Below, one piece after another: positions 1 through 13,500 of a stretch of DNA of 64,000 nucleotides. Position numbers and translations under genes: made by a program. Origin of the DNA: Dryomyza anilis (Eukaryota; Arthropoda; Insecta; Diptera; Dryomyzidae); assembly GCA_951804985.1 (NCBI GenBank), contig OX638134.1:4588001-4652000 (forward strand), read 5' to 3'. Positions within the stretch are counted from its first letter, which is position 1. Each line of letters opens with the position of its first letter. The notes beneath the pieces were generated by a model that saw only the letters and a program-made list of their open reading frames with translations, did no database searches and had not been told where the DNA came from.

Positions 1-146
1 TACTTATAGTATAAATACTATTATTTTTATGTGTTTCCTACTATAAACGTATTAAGCATTTAATTCATTTAACGTAGAAATCATAATATTTCATCATTCT
101 TAATTATTTTGAGAAAATAAATATACATCTTATTGATTTAATAGTA
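1..146. other. AT-rich non-coding flank
   Basis: AT-rich sequence with stops in all frames. No gene or repeat was recognised. It ends in the TA that precedes the first inverted-repeat element. Confidence 0.5.
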
Positions 147-543
147 GGGGAGACCGGGGCTAAGTCGACACTTTTTTTAATACTAATTTTAACCATCATA
201 TCAATGATATTTGGCGAAAATAATAATACAGTTGTATAGATTGATTCATTAGCTAAAAATATTCCATAAGATGTAAGGATATACAATATTTAGTGTTCAC
301 GAAACAAATGCATGATAAGTGAACCCCTTTGTACATAAAACTCACAACATAATATATAAATAATCAAAACTTGAATGGCAAGTACAAGCTGAAGTTCAAG
401 CACAAAGTGAATTTCTTTTCTTTGGTAACAGTGACACCTAATGCTACGTGTACAGTATCAATTTGAAGTTGATCTGACATTCCATTCGCGTTTTAAAGCA
501 AAAGTTGACTTTATCCCGGTGACGGCTTAGCCCCGTTCTCCCC
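147..543. mobile_element. MITE with GGGGAGA-type terminal inverted repeats
   Basis: The left end starts GGGGAGACCGGGGCTAAG and the right end is its near-exact complement (CTTAGCCCCGTTCTCCCC), giving terminal inverted repeats of about 20-25 bp. A TA dinucleotide sits directly outside both ends (145-146 and 544-545), which fits a TA target duplication as made by Tc1/mariner-like transposases. The 397-bp interior has no long ORF, so this is a non-autonomous copy. The family assignment beyond 'TA-duplicating DNA transposon' is inference. An element with similar GGGGTAAAGT-type termini lies at the far end of the window. Confidence 0.75.
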
Positions 544-545
544 TA

Positions 546-938
546 TAAGAAAAATAAATATTTTCATACAAATTTAAAAACAAATTTTAAAGGATTTTGT
601 AGTATTTAATCGGATTTACCAATTGAATTAATAGTTAATCATATTGACTAATTTCAATAGTAAAAACTATTAATTTTATGTATCTTTTTTCTAAGTATAC
701 TATGTAATGCACGTTTTCGGAACGAAATCATGTGCTTTAATAGTGTAAAGATAACTATAAATTAAATAGTTAATACTTTTGATTTACTTTTATTTATTTA
801 CTAAAAAAAATACCATACAAATTAATAGCTTTTACAAATATTACTTCAATAGTTTTTGTTATGGAAATTTGTCAATAGATCATATTATTGTTCAGTTGGT
901 AAATACTATTGAACACTACAATTCCAATTAAATTACAC
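546..938. other. AT-rich non-coding stretch
   Basis: No ORF or recognisable repeat. Short motifs such as AATAGT recur without a clear period. Confidence 0.4.
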
Positions 939-940
939 TA

Positions 941-1815
941 CAAAGCAAAATGTAAAAAAGGTTTCGCAGTGAATGTCATTATTTTTGTATTAAGATAAAT
1001 GATCCGGGGAAATCGATTGTATATATTAAAAATGTATCCATGGATAAGTTAACGAGATAACAGCCAATAACTTTTTAACCGAGCTTTAAAATGTGGTCAC
1101 ATAAAATATCTGAAATAAATAACTAATATAATCAAGTGTTATATCATTTATTTTTCACAATATTTTAAAATTGGTTGGCTGGTTTGAGAGAATTCTATAG
1201 AAAAACTCGAAAAAAGTATTTTTTCGACAAAAATACATTTCAAAAATTGGTAAAAATCAAGAAAATGTAAAATTTGTAATATTCAAAAATTAGTCTGCAC
1301 CTTTTCCAAATAAAATAAATCTATGGATACAGTTTGAGAATAGACAAAAAAAATCATTTGAAAGCATTAGAATTTAGTGTAAAATAAAAATATCATTTTT
1401 TGTAACCCATGGGTTACAGGCTATACTATGTGTGTAGGGATATTTTAGCACCACTTAGGAGACGTGACCGGTGTGAAAAAGTATATATTTTCTTGATCAA
1501 CATCACTTTTCGAGTCAATTTAGACACGTCCGTCTTTCTATCCGCGTATACACGATAACTTGAAAAATAATATTCCGAATTCGATGAAATTTTGTTCCAA
1601 TTTATATTAGTTCAAATATAGTTTTAAGTTATAAAATGAGTCAAATTAGTCAACGTACAAATTACAAAGTATCCATACAAGTTATCGGTTTACTTTTTAG
1701 GATCCCATATGTCGTAAAGTATTCAAGATAAAGTAATAAAATTTAAATTAGTTATGAACAAATATCTATGTATACGTGCTCAAAAACTAGGTGTGATCCG
1801 CCCACATATTGATAT
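941..1815 (+). mobile_element. Truncated, diverged copy of the 1.47-kb foldback element
   Basis: This stretch aligns by eye with 58761-59690 over most of its length. Shared blocks include the start after CACTACA, 'ttatttttgtatta', 'caataactttttaac', the 'gtggtcacata' segment, 'acccatgggttaca', 'aaaaagtatatattttctt' and 'gtgatccgc'. It begins right after a TA, as the better-preserved copy does. It lacks the right-hand inverted arm, so it is 3' truncated or decayed. No coding capacity is visible. The many substitutions suggest it is older than the other copy. Confidence 0.7.
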
Positions 1816-3259
1816 ATTTTTTTTTATTTAGCATTATATATTTATTTTGCATTATTATAAAGGTAGAAATCTAAATAGAATGATATAAACATCATTTTGT
1901 ATTAATAGTATGAATATCATTGTAATAACAGTAAGCATCCTATTGACCATTTTTAATAGTAAAAAATAATTGTATTTCAATTAAAATTCTATTAATTTAT
2001 CAAATTTTTTATGAATCTGTTCTTATTATAAATATTTCATAGTTACTTATAAAATAAATATAATTTAGGTATATATGATTAAATTTTTAACATTTAAATT
2101 TTCAACTCTTGAAAATCCCACCCCAATTATGAAAGATATTAAAATTCACACCAAAGGTGCCAGATTTTGCAAACAATTAAAACACTACAAAAACCATTAA
2201 AGTGCCGGCTGAAAAAGTGTCATAAGCACCGCTTAACCTTATGTTCTAATATATTTCATACCAATACTTTTTACATATATTTTTTTTAGTATTTCTTTTT
2301 TTTTTGCAAAACTCAGCGAAACCACTAAAATCAAAGATGCCGCCTTTTTGAAACTCAAGCATTTCTGCCAATAAGTTTTTTGTTAAACAAAGCTGTGTAC
2401 CAGATTTTGTGTATTTTTATTGTCCCCCTATACAAGTTTTATATGACATTTGATTAATTGATTTTTGGACAAATCTTGAAAATCGCTTTGACAAATAAAT
2501 ACACATTTCGCTGAGGACAAATAAGAGGCTAAAGTAGTATTTGGCTCGTTTGTAATCTATTTGCACTTCGCACTTCTATAATAGAGCTCAACTTATATAG
2601 TAGGGCTCATCTTAAGTCTGAACGTCAAGTTTTTGTGTGTATTTGTATGTGTCAAGAAGTCGTGAAGAGTGGTTTTGTCAAAATGGAAAAAAAAACGAAA
2701 GATTTGATTTCCACAGACAACAGCATTTCACAGACTTTTGACTTCTTTTATAGAAGGTACTTCATAAATCATTCAAACAAGTTTTACGCGCTACATGTTC
2801 GAAATGAAAAACCTGCTTGAAATAATTAATTTTCCTAAATTTTGCGCATTTAGAAAGTTTGCTTTTTGGTGACAATTTCCACGGAAATATGTTTTGCAAG
2901 ATAAAATGATTAATGTTAAAAATATTTAATTAAATGAATTTAATGATAAAAATACAAAAGTTGTGGTAAGCGGTGATGTGAATACCCTGCGTAAATTTGA
3001 AACAGTTTTTTTTATTAATTCTTTCGTCAAATTTTAAACAAAAGTAAAAAATTCAAACGTTTGCTATTTTCAATTGTAAATGGCAATTGCAAGAATTTTC
3101 TATTTTTTTTTTTTGAAAGTCAATTTCTAGCAAATTAAAAATTTAAAAGAAATCAAATCAGATTTTTTTCCACCTATGAAACTTCAATAAAAATTCATCA
3201 AAGCGCAAATAAACAATACGAAAAATAAACGAAATCAATTTCATGCAAATTGGAAAAAG
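1816..3259. other. Non-coding AT-rich stretch
   Basis: Low-complexity AT-rich sequence. A 61-codon open frame at 2635-2820 has no recognisable domain and is probably chance. No RNA gene was seen. Confidence 0.4.
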
Positions 3260-3760
3260 GGTTCCCTAGGGTACTCGTCGCATATGGGGCGCAATTGTAA
3301 TTTTCCATGGCTTCCCAACAAGTCTCACTCTATTCCATACTCCAGCCACTATTAATAATGCCTCCGCACTTTTAAATGTTTTACTGTCAACGTATTGCGT
3401 TTGGTTGGAAACCCTACCGCCTAACTGTCAGTGCTGGCTAACATACGTTGCCAACTTCATTTGTTGCCACAGAGTTCACAATGCATGTAAAAGAAAAATA
3501 ACCACGGTATGAGCATTTACAACGGTTAACCGCAATGACAACCGCAACCGCGTGTTACGCACTCTTCCCACTCGCACTTTTAAAAGATTCACGCAATATG
3601 CGTGTGTGCTGCCGTTACCGCGATGACATAACGGTAAAATAATAATTCATAAATAACGCTAAAAATGCCAATCCATAAATTTAATCGGGAAAAAATCGGT
3701 AGCGGTTGCTGTACCCACGGCGACACACATGTGAACGCATGGGGAACTCAGTAGAAAAAT
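3260..3760. other. Higher-GC non-coding island
   Basis: Base composition rises compared with both flanks, with several CG dinucleotides (for example around 3535-3640), but all frames are interrupted. It could be a conserved regulatory island inside a large intergenic or intronic region. Nothing in the sequence shows function directly. Confidence 0.25.
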
Positions 3761-3774
3761 AAAATAAAATTTAT

Positions 3775-4815
3775 TTATGCGGAAAATTCAATTTTTAGTT
3801 AAAATTTAATATTGAAATTTTAATGAAAAATATAATTTTTAGTTAAAATTTGAATTTTCAGTGAAAAATTTAATTTTTAGTGAAAAATATAATTTTTAGT
3901 GAAAATTTAAATTTTTTGTGAAAATTTGAATTTTTAGTGAAAATTTGAATTTTTTGTGAAAATTTGAATTTTTAGTGAAAAATTGAATTTTTTGTGAAAA
4001 TTTGAATTTTTTGTGAAAATTTGAATTTTTAGTGAAAAATTGAATTTTTAGTGAAAAAATGAATTTCCAGTAAAAAATTTAATTTTTAGTAAAAAATTTA
4101 ATTTTTAGTTAAAAATTTAATTTTTAGTCAAAAATTGAATTTTTAGTGAAAACTGGAATTTCTAGTGAAAAATTGAATTTTTAGTAAAAAATTGAATTTT
4201 TAGTGAAAAATTGAATTATTAGTGAAAAGTTGAATTTTTAGTGAAAAATTGAATTTTTAGTGAAAAATTGAATTTTTTGTGAAAAATTTAATTTTTAGTG
4301 AAAAATTTAAGTTTTAGTGAAAAATTGAATTTTTAGTGAAAAATTGAATTTTTAATGAAAAATTGAATTTTTAGTGAAAAATTGAATTTTTAGTTAAAAA
4401 TTGATTTTATTAGTGAAAAATAAAATTTTTAGTGTAAAATTGAATTTTAAGTGAAAAACTGAATTTTAAGTGAAAAATGAATTTTAGTGAAAAATTAAAT
4501 TTTTAGTGAAGAATTGAATTTTTAGTGAAAAAAATGAATTTTTAGTGAAAAAATTAATTTTTAGTGAAAAAATGAATTTCTAGAGAAAAATTTAATTTTT
4601 AGTGAATAATTAAATTTTTAATGAAAAAATTAATTTTTATTTAAAAATTTAATTTTTAGTGACAAATTGAATTTTTAGTAAATATGGAATTTTTAGTTAA
4701 AGATTAAATTTTTAGTGAAAAATTAAATTTTAAGTGAAAATTTGTGATTTTAGTGAAATATTGAATTTTAGTGAAAAATTGAATTTGAAGTGGAAAATGT
4801 GATTTTTTCTAAAAA
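3775..4815 (+). repeat. 19-bp satellite array 1 (forward)
   Basis: Degenerate tandem copies of GAATTTTTAGTGAAAAATT, read on the plus strand (AGTG orientation). Most units differ by single substitutions or 1-bp length changes, and both edges decay gradually into AT-rich sequence. Stops TAG and TGA recur in every frame, because the unit carries TAGTGA and 19 is not a multiple of three, so the array cannot code. Confidence 0.93.
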
Positions 4816-5790
4816 TTTTGTTACTTAAATTTTTCTACTGCATATATATTTCGAACTCTTTAAAATTATGAGTTGGGGTCCATTGAAAATCTGTTTCTAC
4901 AATTCACTGGCAATACGTCATGGAGCTGTCATATTTTTTTTTAACTCACCAGAAGAGTTTGATTTTGTTTTGTGGGGTATAGCAATTTTAAGGGATTTGT
5001 GGTGACATTTGTGGCCAACAAATCGCGCTTTTCGAGTGCTATCGTCTAAAACGAGTCGATTCGAACAGTCATAACTCAAGTATTTACCGCATATTCTAAG
5101 CATTGGACTTCATCCCACATTTAGACTCCATACCATATTTGACTTCGGACCAACTTCCTATTCAAATACACGTAGATACATCATTCAAAATATTATTTCA
5201 ACATGTGTTCACACATGGTTGAGCTGACATCATTGCTACGTTCACTTTTCAGGCGGTCTTTCTTTCTTTTTTTTTTTTGGAAAGCGTTGCCTTTCCGGTA
5301 CCCATACCATATCATTTTCCATGCTATACAGTTGTACAATATAAAATGAGCCAATTTCGCAAAAAAGTCATCTGCTTTTGAAAGTTACACTTGGTGCTTG
5401 CTTTCGTCTCGTTGTCCTCTCGGTCGACACACAAGACGCGGTTGTTTAGAACAGCCGCAATTTGGGGTTTTCGCTTGCTTTGACGAACACGTTATATGGG
5501 TTTTTTTTTGGTCTGTGCTACATGGTACAGGGTCACCGTAGAATGCAAGGATGAGCAATACACTGGACGACATATGCAAAGGACACAAGCCGCAGAACAA
5601 ACACTTTGTTTAAAACTCATGTGAAGCGGAAGGTAACCGAAATAGAAACGGAAGTGTAGACAAAAATTATTATTATTTTTAGTTGTAAATGTTTTTTTTC
5701 TGTTTTTATACAAAAAGACAACAATTTAAACTAAATATTGCGGAAATGTTGATATAATTTGCGTATTTAATACATATTAAAAAAAAGAAT
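4816..5790. other. Non-coding stretch
   Basis: Moderately complex sequence with only short chance frames on the minus strand (4918-5713), none with a recognisable domain. A T-rich run lies near 5265-5280. No gene was supported. Confidence 0.4.
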
Positions 5791-6181
5791 ACACTACGGG
5801 AAAATATAATGAATCGGTCATAGTTCTGCCCTTTTAATATGAAACCAACCAGTAACTTTAACATGGCGTTGTCATAGGAGAGGGCGAATTAACACCTCAT
5901 GCAGACCTTTAGACTTATCACTAAACTGACCTTCAACGTCATGCAGACCAAAGACTATGCTGACCTTAAGACCTATCACTGAATTGGTCTTCAATACAAG
6001 AACTTAATTCAGTTCAAAATTCTCCAAGATCAGTTCAGTGAGAGGTTCAGGGATAGGTTTATGTGATAGGTTCAGGTGGTGTTAATTTACCCCTTTCTAC
6101 GACAACGCCATTAAATGTTGTCGGTTGTTTTTATATAAAAGAGACAGAACTAGGACCGGTTCATAATATTTGCCAGTAGGG
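5791..6181. mobile_element. MITE with about 100-bp terminal inverted repeats
   Basis: The left arm (about 5791-5900) and right arm (about 6075-6181) are complementary. On the left one reads ATGAATCGGTC, AGTTCTGCCCTTTTA, GGCGTTGTCAT and GAATTAACACC. Each is matched, with a few substitutions, by the reverse complement of the right arm. The centre holds two imperfect direct copies of a segment of about 60 bp containing ATGCAGACC and CTATCACT. No ORF is present, so this is non-autonomous. The target duplication could not be fixed with certainty. Confidence 0.75.
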
Positions 6182-7434
6182 CACATAAAAAATGAATGGT
6201 TGCTGCCCCATTTAATTAGATGAAAACTGTATTTTTATCAGAAATATCCGAAAAATTGAATTTACCGAATTATGCGCATGTCATGACGAACTGCTGGAAT
6301 GACGTATATTTCATAATATAAATAAAGAAAATTAATGATAAAAATCATAAAATTTGAATAAATATTTGAATTCCCAGTCTGCCATGTCTCGGAGCTCTTC
6401 GATGATTGAAGTTTTCTCTAACTAACTGCGATATCAAAGTTAAATCTCGTTGCTTTATTACTACGATTTTTTAATTTTTTACTACAATAAAATTTAAGGA
6501 AAATAAGATATTTAAATATTTATCACACCAGTATGGCAATGTTTTTCGAATCAATCTCGATATTCGATGCAATATCGATCCAGAATCTTTTTTTCTCGTT
6601 TCGAATAAACTTTATTATCTCGTTACAATATCTGCGTATATTTTACAACGAATTGTAGTATGATATAGATAGGAAATCGTAATCGAGATCAAAAGAATTC
6701 CTCGACATCTCGAAACAGTCTCGAAGCGATATGGAATCGAATGGCAGACAGGGTAATGATTCGTTTCCATATGACAAAAAGAACTATAATATTTAACTTT
6801 TCTGATTTTTTGGGTTCAAAATTAAAGTATAAAAAGGATGACCAAATAAGACACTTACGTTATACAAAATGATATATTGAAACCAGAATTAATAATCGGT
6901 ATAACTAAATCAAAATTAGAAACTGTAACCAATACCGAAACCATACCCGTAATATCGTTACTCGTTCCAGTTTTAATCCAAGGTTTAAATATTTTATTTG
7001 AAATATTTTTATAAATTTCTGCTTTTATAAAAAGTGCCTTTTCTTTTAGTTTTCTTATTTTTATTTTATAATAAATATCATTGCAAAACATAGAATTCTC
7101 TTAATGAAGAAAATTAGAATAGCAAAAATTGCGCAAGAAATAAAAGTATTCTCTTCAGATACTTACTTTGACAGCTGTAGTCAAGTAACTCTTCAGAATT
7201 TCAGTACTATTATTTTTTCGGCATATTTGACAATTTGTTTTTTGTGCTGCATATTGTTGCCACCCCCATTTTGCAATTAGGGAATTAAAAAGTCGGATTG
7301 TTGAGTGCATAAACAATACAAAATATAGCCTCAATAAAGCAAAAGTAGGCAGTGGCGGTAAGCTGAATTTTGAAAATACTAAATTGATATAACTTCATCT
7401 ATATCTACTACAAATTTACGTAATTAGGGTATAT
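6182..7434. other. Non-coding AT-rich stretch
   Basis: Around 6540-6740 there is a cluster of TCGAT and ATCGA-like words but no strict period. Only short chance frames occur. No gene was recognised. Confidence 0.4.
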
Positions 7435-7575
7435 TTTCCTAGTTGAAATTAACGTATTAGGGTGGACATGATCATGTCCAGATCATGTTTGTCATGTAGC
7501 AGATCGGGTTATGACAAGGACAAAATTCCATGATCAGTTCTTTGTCATTGCCTTATTACAATTTCTACTAGGGAT
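7435..7575. mobile_element. Short MITE copy related to the element at 29765-30171
   Basis: The ends are TTCCTAGTTGAAATT and AATTTCTACTAGGGA, an imperfect inverted pair. They match the termini of the larger element at 29765-30171 (TCCCTACTAGAAATTT and AAATTTCTACAAGGGA). The interiors share GATCATGT, GATCGGG and ATGAC words. At about 140 bp this would be an internally deleted copy. Confidence 0.45.
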
Positions 7576-7608
7576 GATTTTAGCCTTATCATATGCAGAA
7601 AAATTCAA

Positions 7609-7692
7609 CGATCCGTTCCCGATAGTGGTTTTGGATAATATATACGAGAACGATCCGTTCTCGATAGTGGTTTTGGATAATTTATACTAGGG
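7609..7692 (+). repeat. 42-bp direct duplication
   Basis: Two adjacent copies (7609-7650 and 7651-7692) share CGATCCGTTC and CGATAGTGGTTTTGGATAAT with very few differences. Confidence 0.8.
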
Positions 7693-10600
7693 ATTCTCTA
7701 CTAAGGATGTCGCTTCTTACGAAATCTACAACGTTTAAATGGGAATATGAACATTTCGAAGAAGCCCTATGGAGTTTTCGTAATGCGGAAGAGTATATAA
7801 GAATTAGATTCTATACATAAACTCAGTTTAAAATATTATAATAATCAGGGATTGAAATCGTATTCATAATCAATATCATTTAAAAACCCCTTCAGTTTCA
7901 AAAACAAAATTGTAAACGAAATTGTTCGAATATTGATATGAAAGGTAAAGGATTCGTACTAAAAAAAAAACATTTTTATCAAATACATTTTATTAATTTA
8001 TTTATTTTTCATTTTTTATTTTTAATATTTAATAAATAACTCAAATTTTAATGTAATTATTTTTAGGTTCTTGTCAGAATAAAGTAATTAAATTTTTGGT
8101 TCAAGATATTGAAAATATGACCGGAATTCGAAACAGAAAACGTAATATTAAATTGGCATGTGGAAACCGTTTCGTTATAAAACGTAAACAACAATCAAAA
8201 CCGAATCGAGGCATCAAACCGAAATCCAAACCGCTTTTTGTTTGAATTTCAATCATTGATTATGACCATAAATTCAATATCAAAGATGCAGAAAATTTTA
8301 TTCTAGGATGGTAATAGGAAAAACATATATATCTCCGTAACAACCTACTCTATAAACGCCACTGTGCCACACCTAACCGTTTGTGTTCCAAAAATACTCA
8401 AGTGTCAATGTGGCAAATGTGTTTTTGAAGCGTTGCCGCCTCTCAAATACGCCTAAGAAATGCTGGAATGTCTTACAAAAAAAAAGGAAGAAAATCCCAA
8501 CTAAACCAAAAATAAGAAAAAAAAGTGACATGCAATTGAAACATTTGAATTGGGGCGAGCGCCAAAAGGACACTCACTAAAACCATGAATAAAAACTCCA
8601 AAAAAAGAATATAGAAATCAGAAAAAAAAAACAAGGAGAAACAATGAAGACACAGAAGCATAAAATGTTTTAATTAATTCTCTGCACACAAAAATTCTTC
8701 GAAAAAGAAAATCACAGTCAACGATGTTGACGAAATGTTGATTTCTTGAGAGGTTTCACTGCCACACACTCATTTCTGTCGACTTTCTACAACTAAAAGA
8801 AGTGACTGACATTCAAATGGTTGGCGTAGTAATGGGGACGAAACACTGTGTGGTTCAAGACACCGACAAATGTTGCCATTCAAGTGGAAGTGCTGTGCGG
8901 GCAACACAGAAAGATATTTCGACGTATTTAACTTGATGAGTTTTCGACTTGATGTAGAATGGTTTTGTCCGAAATGCAGCTGGAAATTAAGATGGAAATT
9001 ATGGCTGAAATAAAAAAATAAATAAAGAAAAAATACAGAAAGAAATGAAGATTGGAGTTAGGAAAGAAGTGCAGAAAGAAGTACCGAAAGAAGTACAGCA
9101 TGAATTACACAAAGCTGTATAGCATGAAGCATATATATTGAAATCGTTGTTAAAATGTGCTATGACTGAATGGTTATGTGAATGGTTTTGACTGACATTT
9201 GACTAAAAGATGCTGTTGCCAGTCATGTGAAGGCGGATGAGGGGGAAGTATCACTGGTCTAGTCTGACAACAAGATGCTTTTTCGCCAATGAGCTGTTTT
9301 AATTGTTGTATTTGCTGTAATATATAGCACTTGAGGAATTTTTATTTCGTACAACTTAAGCAGATTGAGCAGTGTTTTTATATAGGAGAAAAGCAAAAGA
9401 AAAACGGGAGAATATGTCTGGTGTCTTGTAGAAAAGTAACAAGTACCCGTTGGCAGATTTTTATCTATAGCACATTGTGCTGTCTTAATCTCTTTGCATG
9501 GATGATACCTTTCACAAGACAAAACCTTCTACCAACGCCACCCACAGCAAAACTACGTCATTTCCGGCATTATTGGTAAATTAGAATTTTTCATTAAAAT
9601 AAGTGTTGCTCGGGCATTTGACTTGACTTAACGTTGTCCTATCTGACAATATTGAGTTTCGGCAGATTTGGTTTCTATATTGTTCTTGTACATTTCAAAT
9701 TATGTTCTTCATTTGAAAGGTCCTGCTTCCAAAACTACGTAATTTTGGTGTCTAGAAGGTGCTCAGCCATATTGCCGTCTGGACGCCAACCTCGGCGGCC
9801 ACTTTATTTCTTAGGGGATTTTTGCACACTGTCATTAGTTACGCTTCTTTGGTTATGCATGAAAGAAGACAAGAAGTCACAGTTACAGGACACAAACATC
9901 TTCAAGTCAATATAAACAATACAAAAATATACGAAAAAAAACATAAATTTTTATTGTACGCAAAGAATTTGCAACTCACTCTAGGGTTTGATATAAAACT
10001 GAGGAGAAAAAGGAAAAAATATAAATTAATTTCTTTTCATTTGCTTGAGTTGATATCTTTGTTTTGTCAGTTGTTGTTTTTCTTTTTTTTTGTAATTTTT
10101 CTTGTTATTATGTCGAGGAATTCTTGAAGATTTGCTGCTTAATGAGGAAATGAACTTTGCTACTTTACATGTGCGTTTTAGTTGGATGGGAGGGAGGTTG
10201 GCTAGTGAATGCTTGGGTGTGTTCGCAACTATGGTTTTTGTATAAGTAGCAGAAGTAAGTTTATTTCTTGTTGCTACTTTTCATTTTCTGCACAAGTAGG
10301 TGATAATTTTGAGATTTGGTTTTGGTCGAGAGTTGAATAAGTGGTTGGGGTTTAATGTGAAAGGCAGTATATATGTTGTTTAAGAAGATGTGGGGGTAAA
10401 GTATTTGTGGATGAAATAGTTTTTGTGTGCGAGAGGCCATTGTTTGATTTTCACTTAGATTAAGTGATAAGCGTAACGGTAATAAAAGTAACTATTAACA
10501 GGAATTTGCTATAATTAGAAAATAAGGAGCTGAAAAAGCTATAACGTAATGAAATTAAGTAGTGCAATACAAAGAACATTCAAAGGTATAAAGTATATGG

Positions 10601-10764
10601 AATTAGCCATTATTTGGTAATTGGTTTTTATTATACTTTAATACCTAATTTCATTTTAAAGGGAAATTTAGTTTATTATGAAACTGATTTTTTATTCTGC
10701 TGCACATTTATATTTTTATTAATTTGAATTTTTATAAAAAATTGGGACTATTAGTTCATTATTG
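7693..10764. other. Non-coding stretch
   Basis: About 3 kb without a supported gene. Open frames at 9634-9915 and 9759-10127 overlap each other in different frames, show no domain and end in low-complexity T/F-rich coding, so they look like chance. Around 9050-9120 GAAAGAAGTAC-type words recur a few times. Confidence 0.4.
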
Positions 10765-13500
10765 TTGTTGTAAAAAATTTAAATTTTAGTGAAAAATTTA
10801 ATTTTTAGTTCTAAATTGAATTTTTAGTTAAAGTTGAATTATCACAAAAAAATATATATTTTAAAGTGATAAATAGAACTTTAAGTAGAAAAATGGAGTT
10901 ATATGTAAAAAATTTCATTTGTAGTAAAAAATGTCATGTTTAGTGAAAATTTTAATTTTTAGTGAAAAATTTTATTTTGAGTGAAAAATTTAATTTTTAG
11001 TGAAAAATTTAATTTTTAGTGAAAAATTTAATTTTTAGTGAAAAATTTTATTTTTAGTGAAAAATTTAATTTTTAGTAAAAAATTTAATTTTTAGTGAAA
11101 AATTTAATTTTTAATAAAAAAATTAATGAAAAATTTAATTTTCAGTGAAAAAATGAATTTTCAGTGAAAAAATGAATTTTTAGTGAAAAATTGAATTTTT
11201 AGTGAAAAATTGAATTTTCAAAGAAAAATTGAATTTTTAGTGAGAAATTGAATTTTCAGTGAAAATTTAAATTTTTAGTGATAAATTGAATTTTTAGTGG
11301 ATAAATGAATTTTTAGTGAAAAATTGAATTTCTAGTGAAAAATTCAATTTTTAGTGAAAAATTCAATTTTTAGTGAAAAATTCAATTTTTAGTGAAAAAT
11401 TCAATTTTTAGTGAAAAATTCAATTTTTAGTGAAAAATTCAATTTTTAGTGAAATTTTGAATTTTTAGTGAAAAATTGCATTTTTAGTGAAAAATTGCAT
11501 TTTTAGTGAAAAATTGAATTTTTTGTGAAAAATTGAATTTTTGGTGAAAATTTGAATTTTTAGTGAAAAATTGAATTTTTAGTGAAAAATTGAATTTTTA
11601 GTGAAAAATTGAATTTTTAGTGAAAAATTGAATTTTTAGTGAAAAATTAAATTTTTAGTGAAAAATTGAATTTTTTGTGAAAAATTGAATTTTTTAGTGA
11701 AAAATTCAATTTTTAGTGAAAAATTCAATTTTTAGTGAAAAATTCAATTTTTAGTGAAAAATTCAATTTTTAGTGAAAAATTCAATTTTTAGTGAAATTT
11801 TGAATTTTTAGTGAAAAATTGCATTTTTAGTGAAAAATTGCATTTTTAGTGAAAATTGCATTTTTAGTGAAAATTTGAATTTTTAGTGAAAAATTGAATT
11901 TTTAGTGAAAAATTGAATTTTTAGTGAAAATTTGAATTTTTAGTGAAAAATTGAATTTTTAGTGAAAAATTAAATTTTTAGTGAAAAATTGAATTTTTTG
12001 TGAAAAATTGAATTTTTTAGTGAAAATTGAATTTTTAGTGAAAAATTGAATTTTTAGTGAAAAATTGAATTTTTAGTGAAAAATTGAATTTTTAGTGAAA
12101 AATTGAATTTTTAGTGAAAAATTGAATTTGTAGTGAAAAATTGAATTTTTAGTGATAAATTGAATTTTTAGTGAAAAATTGATTTTTTAGTGAAAAATTT
12201 ATTTTTTAGTGCAAAATTGAATTTTTAGTGAGAAATTGAATTTTTATTGAGAAATTGAATTTTTAGTGAAAATTATTAGTGAAAATTTGAATTTTCAGTG
12301 AAAAAAATGAATTTTTAATGAAAAATTGAATTTTTAGTGAAAAATTTAATTTTTAGTGAAAAATTGAATTTTTAGTGAAAAATTGAATTTTTAGTGAAAA
12401 ATTGAATTTTTAGTGAAAAATTGAATTTTTAGTGAAAAATTGAATTTTTAGTGATAAATTGAATTTTTAATGAAAAATTGAATTTTTAGTGAAAAATTTA
12501 ATTTTCAGTGAAAAATAGAATTTTTAGTGAAAAATTGAATTTTTAGTGAAAAATTGAATTTTTAGTGAAAAATTGAATTTTTAATGAAAAATTGAATTTT
12601 TAGTGAAAAATTTAATTTTCAGTGAAAAATAGAATTTTTAGTGAAAAATTGAATTTTTAGTGATAAATTGAATTTTTAGTGAAAAATTTATTTTTTAGTG
12701 CAAAATTGAATTTTTAGTGAGAAATTGAATTTTTATTGAGAAATTGAATTTTCAGTGAAAATTATTAGTGAAAATTTGAATTTTCAGTGAAAAAAATGAA
12801 TTTTTAATGAAAAATTGAATTTTTAGTGAAAAATTTAATTTTCAGTGAAAAATTGAATTTTTAGTGAAAAATTGAATTTTTAGTGAAAAATTGAATTTTT
12901 AGTGAAAAATTGAATTTTTAGTGAAAAATTGAATTTTTAGTGATAAATTGAATTTTAGTGATAAACTGAATTTTTAGTAAGAAAATGAATTTTCAGTAAA
13001 AAAATGGATTTTTAATGAAAAATTGAATTTTTAGTGAAAAATTGAATTTTTAGTGAAAAATTGAATTTTTAGTGAAAAATTGAATTTTTAGTGAAAAATT
13101 GAATTTTTAGTGAAAAATTTAATTTTCAGTGAAAAATTGAATTTTTAGTGAAAAATTGAATTTTCAGTGAAAAATTGAATTTTTAGTGAAAAATTGAATT
13201 TTTAGTGAGAAATTTAATTTTCAGTGAAAATTTAAATTTTGAGTGAAAAATTGAATTTTTAGTGAAAAATTGAATTGAATTTTTAGTGAAAAATTGAATT
13301 TTTAGGGAAAAATTGAATTTCGAGTAAATAAATAAATTTTTAGTGAAAAATTAAATTTTTAGTGAAAAATTGAATTTTTTGTGAGTAATTGAATTTTTAA
13401 TTGAAAAATTGAATTTTTGGTGATGAGTTTAATTTCTGTTCAGAAGTGAGATTTTTTCTAAATGACAAATTTAATGTTCAGTGAAAATTTTAATTTAATT
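10765..13500 (+). repeat. 19-bp satellite array 2 (forward, largest)
   Basis: About 2.7 kb of GAATTTTTAGTGAAAAATT-type units on the plus strand. Variant units (TTCAA, TTGCA, TTTAA, AGAAATT) are not scattered at random but recur in blocks. A run with AATTCAATTTTTAGTG followed by two TTGCA units occurs near 11340-11510 and again near 11700-11860 (offset about 343 bp). A block with GCAAAATTG, two GAGAAATTG units and an ATTATTAGTG break occurs at 12211 and again at 12700 (offset 489 bp). These are higher-order duplications inside the array. Confidence 0.95.

Noticed and set aside
9634..10127. Two overlapping frames of 93 and 122 codons
   Set aside because: Different frames over the same DNA, no domain, ending in poly-T-derived Phe runs.
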